Assembly (NCBI GenBank): GCA_947303185.1
Contig: CAMYXF010000008.1
Coordinates: 43,585-107,584, forward strand
DNA: 64,000 nt
Direction of reading: 5' to 3'
Source of the DNA: an uncultured Clostridia bacterium
GTDB lineage: Bacteria > Bacillota > Clostridia > Saccharofermentanales > Saccharofermentanaceae
Part shown: positions 55,676 to 64,000 of the stretch, piece by piece
How the letters are laid out: the number at the start of each line of letters is the position of its first letter
How positions within the stretch are numbered: the stretch's first letter is position 1
Program-made: the position numbers and the translations under genes
Notes under the pieces: model-generated
Database searches by the model: none
What the model was told of the DNA's origin: nothing
What the model saw: the letters and a program-made list of their open reading frames with translations, nothing else

Positions 55676-56460
55676 CGCGCACTGTTAATCAACATGAAGA
55701 TCAGGAATAAGATTGCATATACAAGCGGCTGGTGAACCAGATAGATTATGAGCGAATGTCTTCCGATGAATTCTACGGGTCTTGCTATAGCCTTCATGAC
55801 CTTGCCCCTTCCGGCAAATAATGTCTTCTTGTCCTTATAGCAGATCCTTCCGACAACGCAACCGATAAGGAATACTCCAAGCCACGGGAAAAGCGGCATG
55901 TAATCTGCCATCCAGGGTGCTCCTGCTATCTCAAATCCAATGGGAAGGAAGATCAGGTTATCTGTCGAATAATCCATATAGCTGATGTTGCATCCGCAGA
56001 TAACGATATAAAGACCGACAAGTCCCATAATCAGATTAACGACGTTTGCTTTTACCTTTAACTTCTTCTCGATGAAAGAGATAAGCGCATAAAGAAATAC
56101 GCCGCAAGTTAGTACAGCAAGTACATTAAAGATAATAAGACACTCAATGCCTGCAAACTTCGTTATAAGGTAAGTAACGAGAGTAAGTACAAGAGACGCT
56201 CCAAGGAGCTTCAAACCTCTCTTAACATTATTGCGCGAAAGCGTGCAGCATATTCCCGATACGCTGACGAAAAGAACAACGATTATCGGATGAACAAAAG
56301 ACCAGAACCAGTCTGCTTCCAGGTATGAAAATATGTCAGCTCCGAATTCATATCTGACGTCCCATGACATATGCATGAAGAGCATCATGATAAGAGCGAT
56401 TCCTCTTAAGAAATCCAGCTCCCAGGCACGATCTTTTGCCATTGTTTTCTTTGCGCTCAC
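55672..56460 (-). CDS. DUF1624/heparan-alpha-glucosaminide N-acetyltransferase-like membrane protein
   Basis: RAWELDFLRGIALIMMLFMHMSWD; RHSLIIYLVHQPLVY. Confidence 0.83.
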   Translation of the reverse strand: MSAKKTMAKDRAWELDFLRGIALIMMLFMHMSWDVRYEFGADIFSYLEADWFWSFVHPIIVVLFVSVSGICCTLSRNNVKRGLKLLGASLVLTLVTYLITKFAGIECLIIFNVLAVLTCGVFLYALISFIEKKLKVKANVVNLIMGLVGLYIVICGCNISYMDYSTDNLIFLPIGFEIAGAPWMADYMPLFPWLGVFLIGCVVGRICYKDKKTLFAGRGKVMKAIARPVEFIGRHSLIIYLVHQPLVYAILFLIFMLINSAR

Positions 56461-57284
56461 TGATCTGCCTGCCCTTCTGCAAGACAGCTTCCGAGTGCCG
56501 TAGCGAAAACGGCATCTTCCGGAATGATCATGTTAACTCCATAAAGATCTTCGAAAGGCAGCAGATACTGCTGGCATTCCTTAAGATCCGTCAGCTGGCC
56601 TGTGAAGACTACATCTTTCAGATTGCACTGTCTTGATGCCATGACAGCCACTGTGCCGACAGCCTGATAAACGAGGTTAAATACGCCTGCCATCTTATCT
56701 TCTCTTGAAAGATCATCGGCAGCTTTACCGAAATTCGAAGCCGTAACATTCATAGGAAGTCCTGTTACGCCATTCTTTGTAATATCACCGATGGTAAGAT
56801 CACATTTCAAGATATCGCCAGATGTTGCCATATCAGAGAGCTTAACGGCATCTGCTGTTCCTGTCAGAGCCATTCCCAGACCGACAAGAGTACCGCCGCC
56901 GACACCTGAACCGATAATGTGTCTTACGCTGTCCTTGGTTGCTTCAAGATAAGCCGTACCTGTACCCATGCTGACTACAACTGCATGATCTAATCCTGAC
57001 AGATAAAGGCCGCCAAGACCTGTAGCCTTAAACTCTTCAACAACTACTGTCTTGATTCCGAAAATAGGAGCCTGGGGATATCCCGAACCTACACCCGTTA
57101 TATTGATCTGCTCGATATCATTAACAGAAATGGAATGATCGTTAATAAGTTTTCCTACTGCACCAAAAGCTGATGTAACAGGATCTGCAGCTCTTACTAT
57201 TTCCCTGGCAATGATCTTGCCGTCCTGCATGCCTACGATCTTAGTCGTACTTCCGCCAATATCCAGACCAACCTTAATTTTCAT
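56457..57284 (-). CDS. coaW: Type II pantothenate kinase
   Basis: VGLDIGGSTTKIVG; VVSMGTGTAYLEA; GSGVGGGTLVGLG. Confidence 0.88.
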   Translation of the reverse strand: MKIKVGLDIGGSTTKIVGMQDGKIIAREIVRAADPVTSAFGAVGKLINDHSISVNDIEQINITGVGSGYPQAPIFGIKTVVVEEFKATGLGGLYLSGLDHAVVVSMGTGTAYLEATKDSVRHIIGSGVGGGTLVGLGMALTGTADAVKLSDMATSGDILKCDLTIGDITKNGVTGLPMNVTASNFGKAADDLSREDKMAGVFNLVYQAVGTVAVMASRQCNLKDVVFTGQLTDLKECQQYLLPFEDLYGVNMIIPEDAVFATALGSCLAEGQADQ

Positions 57285-57389
57285 ATATTTACTTCCCTAA
57301 TGTTTTTCCGCAATTCTATCAAAAAAACAGATAACTATTCAACCTCTGACCCCTTCAGTGATTTGTTGTACATTATCTGTTTGAAAATT

Positions 57390-57420
57390 AACGGGGTGTT
57401 ACCTGAAGTAACACCCCGTT
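57390..57420 (-). terminator. Hairpin at the end of the minor pilin cluster
   Basis: AACGGGGTGTTAC-CTGAA-GTAACACCCCGTT; weak T tract. Confidence 0.6.
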
Positions 57421-57443
57421 ATAAATCTTAATTGTATTTCTGA

Positions 57444-58148
57444 TTAGCCCCAGACGAATGTGATTATATCGGAGTAAGTTTCATCAATTCCGGCAGCTAT
57501 CTGTGCAATATCTTCATCAGTATATCCATATTTATCTTTCATATTGTCAGTACTGAGTTTATGGTCATCTGTAGTGGGTGTCTCAACTGTTCTGCCTGTT
57601 CCTACACCATCAAACTTAGCGCAGTCCTCAAGACGAGGGAGCCAGAAACTGCCGTCATATCTTGTGATTACACCATTATCGTAATTGTCTTTAATAAAGA
57701 TACGGTACAAAACACAAGTTGTGCTAGGTTCATATTTATAGAACATGGTTACGTTCCACTTTGATTTTCCGGAAGGATCATCTTTTCCCAAGAACTGAGG
57801 ATTGAAAACTGATTCATCACCGCTGCCTGTTGTAACAGTAAGAGTGGGAACTGTACTTGATAATCCCTTTGCATCCTTGATATACCAAGAGTATGCATCA
57901 CCGATTGACTGATTCTTTGCCTGTGAATAAGCCAGGAATGAGTTCTCAAATCCTCTTGCATAGAGCATCGCATAATCTGTTGAATCATCAATGTTATATG
58001 TTGATATAAATGAATTTGAGATGGATGCACAGATACCTGCAATAACACCGCCGATCAAAACGATAATTGCAATTGCCAACACCATTTCAACAAGGGAAAA
58101 ACCCTTTTTATTCTTTGCCTGTTTACGCATATGTTTGTTCCTCCGCAA
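57444..58148 (-). CDS. Prepilin-like protein (type IV pilus minor pilin)
   Basis: KKGFSLVEMVLAIAIIVLIGG. Confidence 0.85.
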   Translation of the reverse strand: MRRNKHMRKQAKNKKGFSLVEMVLAIAIIVLIGGVIAGICASISNSFISTYNIDDSTDYAMLYARGFENSFLAYSQAKNQSIGDAYSWYIKDAKGLSSTVPTLTVTTGSGDESVFNPQFLGKDDPSGKSKWNVTMFYKYEPSTTCVLYRIFIKDNYDNGVITRYDGSFWLPRLEDCAKFDGVGTGRTVETPTTDDHKLSTDNMKDKYGYTDEDIAQIAAGIDETYSDIITFVWG

Positions 58149-58161
58149 TTACAATATCAAA

Positions 58162-58764
58162 TCAAGTAGAATGAATTGCTACGTTGCTTACCTTTGTTGC
58201 ACCGGCAAGATTCTTGCTGCCATTGTCGATAACCCAGTAGTACTCGTCTGAAGATGCCTTGTACATTACAACGATCTCACCAACGTGGTTACCATCGCCA
58301 TCTGCACAGTACTCAGGATAATACAGGAATGTTGTACGGTTATCAGAATAAGCATTAGCCTTAGGAGCATACTGATTTGAGTTATAGCTAAGAGTACCAG
58401 GTACTGTATATCCCAAACCTGTATTTTTCTCTACAGCAACGCTCAAGCTCTCGAATGAATTTGTTGTAGAACCGGAGAAAGATAATACATGGTTATTAGC
58501 TCCGTTGATGTAATTCTGTCCATGAGCTTCTCTACCATCATCACCCTTGTTCTTGTAATGGCTCCATGTACCAACCTGATTCATGCAAGCCTTGTAATTA
58601 GTACCAGCTGACTTACTATAAACAGAAGTCTGATAAGAATATCCCATGGTTGCGATAAAACCATTGATCAACATGGTAGATACAACAATAAGAATGAATA
58701 TTGCCAATAATGTCTCAACGAGTGTAAAACCTTTACGGTTATTCTTCTTAATTAATCTCTTCAT
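58162..58764 (-). CDS. Prepilin-like protein (type IV pilus minor pilin)
   Basis: RKGFTLVETLLAIFILIVVSTM. Confidence 0.85.
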   Translation of the reverse strand: MKRLIKKNNRKGFTLVETLLAIFILIVVSTMLINGFIATMGYSYQTSVYSKSAGTNYKACMNQVGTWSHYKNKGDDGREAHGQNYINGANNHVLSFSGSTTNSFESLSVAVEKNTGLGYTVPGTLSYNSNQYAPKANAYSDNRTTFLYYPEYCADGDGNHVGEIVVMYKASSDEYYWVIDNGSKNLAGATKVSNVAIHST

Positions 58765-58775
58765 AAATATTCACC

Positions 58776-59000
58776 TCAAAAACTATACTTTTTAAGAATA
58801 CTCTCGCTGGCATCGATTCTGGCTTCAAGCTTGTCAGAAGCATCAGCAACAGCATCATCAGCATCGTTTGCAGCATTAATAATTCTGTTGATATTGAAGA
58901 TTAATACTGAAGCAAGAATTACGATTATTGCAATTACTATAACCATTTCCAAAAGTGTAAAGGCTCTTTTGGACGCGTAACCCTTATTTATCTTTCGCAT
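58776..59000 (-). CDS. Short prepilin-like protein, 74 aa
   Basis: KRAFTLLEMVIVIAIIVILASV; GGAGG upstream. Confidence 0.85.
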   Translation of the reverse strand: MRKINKGYASKRAFTLLEMVIVIAIIVILASVLIFNINRIINAANDADDAVADASDKLEARIDASESILKKYSF

Positions 59001-59050
59001 AATACCCTCCTGATCTTAAAAGGTATAATTTCTGATATTCATCTATTGTT

Positions 59051-59078
59051 ATTATACTTTCTTCTTTTCAAATTTCAA
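59051..59078 (-). promoter_or_regulatory. Promoter of minor pilin cluster
   Basis: Minus strand TTGAAA-N16-TATAAT, 51 nt before ATG 59000. Confidence 0.75.
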
Positions 59079-59282
59079 CTGTTTAATTAATATTTTGTTA
59101 AAATTTGCAACATTTTGTTAACATTTGTTTCGCTGAATTATTTCCTGGCTGCTAACAGGCCTAAAATACTGTCTTTATTATATTTTTAATAAATAGATAT
59201 TTCCAGATTTCTATTCCCCGGTTTTAAAACTTTTCTTAAATTGTGACAAAAATGTGGAGCATTAAAAATAGCAAAAAAAAAA

Positions 59283-59305
59283 AGCGGAGAACTAAGTTCT
59301 CCGCT
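59283..59305 (-). terminator. Terminator after the 72-aa pilin
   Basis: AGCGGAGAAC-TAA-GTTCTCCGCT, followed on minus strand by 10+ T. Confidence 0.92.
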
Positions 59306-59327
59306 CTTATTTTTTTTATACTGGTTA

Positions 59328-59546
59328 TTAGCTTACGAAAACGCCAGGAACCTTTGTGTTAACCTGATCAACAACGTCATCGATAGCAGACTGATGCATG
59401 CTGATGGACTTTGTAGCTGCGTTTGCACCATTGAGGTACTTTGTGATACCGATGATGAGAACTGCTGCAAGGATAACGATGATAGCAATAACGAGTACCA
59501 TTTCTACGAGGGTGAAACCCTTCTTTGACTTCTGAATCTTCTTCAT
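59328..59546 (-). CDS. Probable major pilin, 72 aa
   Basis: KKGFTLVEMVLVIAIIVILAAVLIIGITKYLNGANAATKS; AGGAGG upstream. Confidence 0.88.
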   Translation of the reverse strand: MKKIQKSKKGFTLVEMVLVIAIIVILAAVLIIGITKYLNGANAATKSISMHQSAIDDVVDQVNTKVPGVFVS

Positions 59547-59584
59547 TTTAGATTCCTCCTGTAAGTTTTTGAGTTTGTAGCCTT

Positions 59585-59612
59585 ATTATACACACTCAGA
59601 TTTAAATTGCAA
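59585..59612 (-). promoter_or_regulatory. Promoter of the 72-aa pilin
   Basis: Minus strand TTGCAA-N16-TATAAT. Confidence 0.75.
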
Positions 59613-59660
59613 CACTTTTTTCAAATTTTTTCAAAATTCTGCCACAATTTGTTTTTTTCA

Positions 59661-60659
59661 TCATGTTGCGGCCGGTGTAGGTGTAGGTGTAGCCTCTGCA
59701 GGCTCAGATCCGAAACCGATAAGTTCTCTGATATCATCATTAGCTTCACCAAGCTGTGTCTTGAACAAAGAATTTGCCCAATATGCAGCGAACGGCTTGT
59801 TTGAGCTGGGTTCGAGGTTCATGTTAACAACTCCATACCAGAGGCTCTTCTCATTATCGCAAACATAAGGGAATCCGATAAAGCCGCCCTTAGTATCAAC
59901 ATTAGTATCACCGCACCAATATGTGTAAGGAGCCTTGCTGTCATCAACAGAGATTCTGTTTCTAAGGCTTGTGCCATAGAAGTTGATTGTAGCTGTGAGT
60001 GTCATGTAGCCATTTGTCTCTGATGCTGTTAAGCTTCCTACCTTAATGCAAGAAGAATTCTCAGAATTGATCTTCTTAAGAGCAGCGATGAATTGATCAT
60101 AGCCAATTCTCTTAGCATAGTCGTTCTGACCCATCTGTCCGCTAAGATCATCGATTGTATCTTCAACAGACTGCTGTGAACCAGGTGTGAAGTCAGGTGT
60201 ACGGTTGTACTGAGTAACAGTGTATCCGTCAGTAGAAACATAAGAAACAGAGATCTGCATGCAAACTACATTATCAGGGCATGTTGTTCCATCAGGATAT
60301 GTTACTGAACCCATTCCGATTTCACCGGAAGAAATATCAGTAAGGAAAGGACAACCAGCTGTCTCAAATGTCTTAAGAACATACTGTTCAATGCACTCTG
60401 TTTCAAGTCTGTCAATGAATGATAATTCGATTTCAGAGCAGGAAGACTTGAGGATCTCGATCTCAGATGCCATGCTGGCATTGTTTTCTCTTAACTGATC
60501 AAGATAAGCTTTTCTCTCCTGCAATGACTGTAATTCTGCTCTATATTCATCATACTTGTTGTTAAGTGTTCTGATTCCGAAGAAATAACCAAGAACAACG
60601 ATAATCAACAGTGTGATTACATACATAAAACCTTTTTCTCTAGCTGTAAGATTATTCAT
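59661..60659 (-). CDS. PilO-like type IV pilus inner-membrane protein
   Basis: N-terminal TM plus coiled coil; position after PilM/PilN-like genes. Confidence 0.65.
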   Translation of the reverse strand: MNNLTAREKGFMYVITLLIIVVLGYFFGIRTLNNKYDEYRAELQSLQERKAYLDQLRENNASMASEIEILKSSCSEIELSFIDRLETECIEQYVLKTFETAGCPFLTDISSGEIGMGSVTYPDGTTCPDNVVCMQISVSYVSTDGYTVTQYNRTPDFTPGSQQSVEDTIDDLSGQMGQNDYAKRIGYDQFIAALKKINSENSSCIKVGSLTASETNGYMTLTATINFYGTSLRNRISVDDSKAPYTYWCGDTNVDTKGGFIGFPYVCDNEKSLWYGVVNMNLEPSSNKPFAAYWANSLFKTQLGEANDDIRELIGFGSEPAEATPTPTPAAT

Positions 60660-60679
60660 TATAATTACCTCCCCTAAGA

Positions 60680-61618
60680 TCAGCCTTCAGCCGCTTCGGC
60701 AGTAACAGGTACGTAATACAGCTTGATGTCGGTGTTTCCACGACCAACGTCAACGAACTGATCAGCAGTAAGAATTTCATTGAAGCTGCCTTCCTCTACC
60801 TGAACACCGTCTACCATTACTCTGCTAAGAGTATAAGAAACGCCTGCATAGGTGAAATTAGAAATACCGTTTACTGTGTAAGAATCACCTGCTCTTACAT
60901 CAATAGTATCAACGCCACCGAGAACTGTAGCAGACTCAGCACCATCTACGTAACGGCTTACGGAGATGTGAACGTTACCAACTAATAATCCTGTAATAGA
61001 GAAATTATAGTAGTTATTGAGAACTTCGCCGTTATCTTCACCTGCAACAATCTGCTCTACAGTCAACTCTGTATCAGAATCTGCTCTTGAGATAATGATT
61101 GTAGCTCTTGAAGCAAAAACACCCTTATCGTTCAACATGTTAACCATGTCTACAGGGCTATAGTAAGTAAAAGTATTACCATTCATTGATAATGAGGAAT
61201 TTGTAATCTCATAACCACTTATATATGTATCGCTGGGAATGCACTTAGCAATAACATCCGGCAGATCTGTAGGAGCAGCGTCGATCTGGTCAACATTCTT
61301 ACGCATCTGTGAAAGTGCGAAGTAATAATTTGTCATCTCGTTCAACTGTTCTGTGAGAACTGCGTAATCCTGCTCAAGAGTAGCATACTCAGGACTTGCG
61401 AGAAGGTTCTCCAAATCTCTGATCTGTCCCTTAATAATCGTATTTCTGATAAAGAACGCTACGATAAATGCAAGGACAACAAATACTACCAAAACACCAA
61501 CAGCAACACCGTAGCCTAACATTCTTGCGGCCTTTGCTGCATTGGCTGTAAATTCAGCAAAGAAGTTTACATCTTTCTTTGCTAATAATTTTTTGCTGAT
61601 TCCATTAGCCTTAGCCAT
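60680..61618 (-). CDS. PilN-like type IV pilus assembly protein
   Basis: Single TM, coiled coil; position between PilM- and PilO-like genes. Confidence 0.7.
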   Translation of the reverse strand: MAKANGISKKLLAKKDVNFFAEFTANAAKAARMLGYGVAVGVLVVFVVLAFIVAFFIRNTIIKGQIRDLENLLASPEYATLEQDYAVLTEQLNEMTNYYFALSQMRKNVDQIDAAPTDLPDVIAKCIPSDTYISGYEITNSSLSMNGNTFTYYSPVDMVNMLNDKGVFASRATIIISRADSDTELTVEQIVAGEDNGEVLNNYYNFSITGLLVGNVHISVSRYVDGAESATVLGGVDTIDVRAGDSYTVNGISNFTYAGVSYTLSRVMVDGVQVEEGSFNEILTADQFVDVGRGNTDIKLYYVPVTAEAAEG

Positions 61619-61633
61619 AAAGTTTACCCCTCC

Positions 61634-62746
61634 TTAATCGTGACGGATCAAAGCGCCGCAACAATTTACGAACTTACCGATCTCGAAATCCTTAGGGCCG
61701 CTAACTGTGCTGAGCGCCTTGAGGATCTCTACCTGAGTACCAAGCTGACGAGCAAGTTCCTTGTCAATCTTCTTATATCCAGCACCTGAACCATAGAGGA
61801 AGCATGTGCTGATAGCATCAATGTGATACTTGGCAATAGAGAACTGAGCTGTACGCGAAACTGCATCAACAAGGCTCTTGAAGTATGCGTTTACAGCACT
61901 CTGGAGAGCAGGTGTCTCTGCAACTGTCTCGTTCCAAACATCGATATCCTCAACAGGAACTCCTGCTTCTGCTTCGGATGTTGTGATGTTAAGTCTTCTT
62001 GCCAAAGATGACTGCTGGCTGCCGCTCTGAAGCTTCTTAACAGAATCAGCAACCTGTCTGATGTTGGCGTGACCGAACTGGAGTCTTCTGGAAAGAACCG
62101 GGAAACCCTTGTCCATAACTGTGACTGTTGTAGTCTTGCTGGAAAGTTCGATAAGAAGGATCGTAGACTGTCTGATGTTTACGTTTCCGTTAATGATTCC
62201 GTTTTCGAAGAGCTTTCTGACTGCGTTAGGGTTAACGTCGAGAGCAACAGGTGTGAGATCCATGTTCTTAAGGAACTCACGATAATCCTTGATTACATCA
62301 GTAGGGATTGCTGTTGCTCTAACCTGAATCTTGTCAGCATTTGTCTCAGCATCCTTTGTTGTTCCATATACGAGGTAGTCGATAGACATATCTCTGTTGG
62401 AACCCTGACCTAAGATCTCGTACTTAACCATGTCCTTGAGCTGATCTTCCTTAACAACAGGAAGTTCAAGGTCTCTGGTATGAACGAAAGCACCTTCAGT
62501 TGTGATGATGCAGCTCTTCATTCTGATATCGAGTCTTGCAATAGCATGCTTAAGTGCCATTACGATACCGAAAGAGTCTGATACCGCACCGTCGTTGATA
62601 GCATCACCTTCAAGAGGAACGATGCCCATCTTCTCAATTGAGATATTACCTGTCTTGGAATTGTAGTTCCCGACAACTAACTTAAGATCTGAACTGGAGC
62701 AATCGATTACCAGTTCGTTTCCGCTTTTTCCTAATGAAAAATCCAT
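61634..62746 (-). CDS. pilM: PilM-like actin-fold pilus assembly protein
   Basis: actin-like start; ILLIELSSKTTTVTVMDKGFPVLSRRLQFG. Confidence 0.82.
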   Translation of the reverse strand: MDFSLGKSGNELVIDCSSSDLKLVVGNYNSKTGNISIEKMGIVPLEGDAINDGAVSDSFGIVMALKHAIARLDIRMKSCIITTEGAFVHTRDLELPVVKEDQLKDMVKYEILGQGSNRDMSIDYLVYGTTKDAETNADKIQVRATAIPTDVIKDYREFLKNMDLTPVALDVNPNAVRKLFENGIINGNVNIRQSTILLIELSSKTTTVTVMDKGFPVLSRRLQFGHANIRQVADSVKKLQSGSQQSSLARRLNITTSEAEAGVPVEDIDVWNETVAETPALQSAVNAYFKSLVDAVSRTAQFSIAKYHIDAISTCFLYGSGAGYKKIDKELARQLGTQVEILKALSTVSGPKDFEIGKFVNCCGALIRHD

Positions 62747-62765
62747 TTATTCTCTCCTTTCAATC

Positions 62766-63980
62766 TTAACCGGGTAAAAGAAACTGAGCCATTGTGAAGA
62801 TAGGCATACCGATACCAGCTACTACAGTACCTACGATGATAGCCATGATGATGATCATTACAGGCTCCAACGCGGATACCAACTTTGCAGTAGCAGCATC
62901 AGCTTCGTCTTCGAAGTAATCTGCCGCCTTCTCAAGGATCATGTCCAACGTACCAGACTCCTCACCGATGGCAACCATTGCGTAAATCATCGGAGGGAAC
63001 TCGCTAATATCTCTGATGGATCTGGAAAGAGATGAACCCTTTCTGATCTCGACACGAGCTTCAGCCAACTTCTTCATCAAAATGACGTTGTCAAGAGATT
63101 TCTCAGTAATCTCAACTGCCTGAAGTACTGAAATACCTGACTTAAGAAGTGTAGATACGGTTCTGGTAAATCTTGCAGCAGCATTCATTCTTGTTGACTT
63201 ACCAATGATAGGAGCCTTAAGCATGATCTTGGACCATGTCTCAGAACCCTTATCGGAACTCTTCCAAAGCTTAAATCCATAAACTATGAGTCCGATAACT
63301 GCAGCGTAAATATACCAGAAATGAACGATTGAATCTGAGAGATTCAAAAGGAACTTTGTGAGACCCGGCAAGTCACCACCAATCTCAACGATTGTGTCAC
63401 CGATCTTCGGGACGAGGAATGTCAAGAGACCGATACTGATTGCAGCCGTAAGTCCTGCGAGAATCTTAGGATAAACCATTGCAGATGAAATCTTGTTCTT
63501 GAGCTTTGCATCCTTTGCAAAGTGGTCAGCAAGTCTCTCCATGATCTCGTCAAGACGTCCGGATTCCTCACCTGCAGCGATCATACTGATCATAATGTTA
63601 GGGATAACGCCCCTCTGTTCCGAGAAAGCTTCAGAAAGTGAACGGCCGCTCTGAACGGATTCATAGATTTCACCTATACACTTCTTCGCCTTCTTTGATT
63701 CAAGCTGCTGATACAACATATCGAGAGATCTTACAACAGTAATACCTGCCGACAAAAGTGAAGCAAGCTGTCTGGAAATGACAACAAGGTCTTTAGTCTT
63801 GAGCTTGGGACTTCCGATTTCCATGTTGGCAAGGCCTTTACCCTTATCCAAAGACAAGGATGCAATGTACTTGCCATCTTGCTTAAGTTTTCTCGATGCT
63901 TCTCCGATGGTTGCAGCTTCTATGATGCCTTCAGACATTTTACCTTTGGAATCGATAATCTGATATCTGAAATTAGCCAT
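62766..63980 (-). CDS. pilC: Type II secretion/type IV pilus platform protein PilC
   Basis: GEESGRLDEIMERLADHF...VYPKILAGL; ALEPVMIIIMAIIVGTVVAGIGMPIF. Confidence 0.95.
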   Translation of the reverse strand: MANFRYQIIDSKGKMSEGIIEAATIGEASRKLKQDGKYIASLSLDKGKGLANMEIGSPKLKTKDLVVISRQLASLLSAGITVVRSLDMLYQQLESKKAKKCIGEIYESVQSGRSLSEAFSEQRGVIPNIMISMIAAGEESGRLDEIMERLADHFAKDAKLKNKISSAMVYPKILAGLTAAISIGLLTFLVPKIGDTIVEIGGDLPGLTKFLLNLSDSIVHFWYIYAAVIGLIVYGFKLWKSSDKGSETWSKIMLKAPIIGKSTRMNAAARFTRTVSTLLKSGISVLQAVEITEKSLDNVILMKKLAEARVEIRKGSSLSRSIRDISEFPPMIYAMVAIGEESGTLDMILEKAADYFEDEADAATAKLVSALEPVMIIIMAIIVGTVVAGIGMPIFTMAQFLLPG

Positions 63981-64000
63981 CTGATATTTCCCTCCTTATT

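Noticed and set aside
59328-59546. Conductive nanowire pilin (Geobacter-like length)
   Set aside because: The mature region has very few aromatics (F1, one Tyr, one C-terminal Phe), so there is no basis for claiming conductivity.

Overview
64-kb chromosomal window, probably from an anaerobic Bacillota/Clostridia genome (basis: S20, HemZ, TmcAL, DapL, Ktr and Gram-positive-type pil genes; genus not assignable). It is dense and mostly minus-strand housekeeping: dapL, radA, ispD/ispF, Mrp, carA and carB, thrC, folC, dgt/yfbR, pcrA, ktrB/ktrA, ackA/pta, tmcAL, rpsT, tRNA-Pro, hemZ, type II PanK, and a type IV pilus locus running to the right edge. No CRISPR array, transposase, prophage or rRNA was found. 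The strongest unusual signals are: (1) a cell-envelope locus with two paralogous proteins that join an N-terminal YidC/Oxa1-like module to a C-terminal LtaS/sulfatase-like phosphotransferase module, next to a CDP-glycerol glycerophosphotransferase-like gene; the position of the key YidC arginine is Asn in both copies, while the metal/nucleophile residues of the transferase look intact; (2) a single reading frame joining a complete CarB to a complete DapF; (3) three inverted-repeat units of exactly 39 nt at an exact 73-nt period in the dapL-radA intergenic region; (4) a very long edge-truncated protein with a PP2C-like domain lacking the usual metal-binding motifs, a long disordered/prion-like linker and a TM helix. 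All family calls are from reading the translations; no searches were run.
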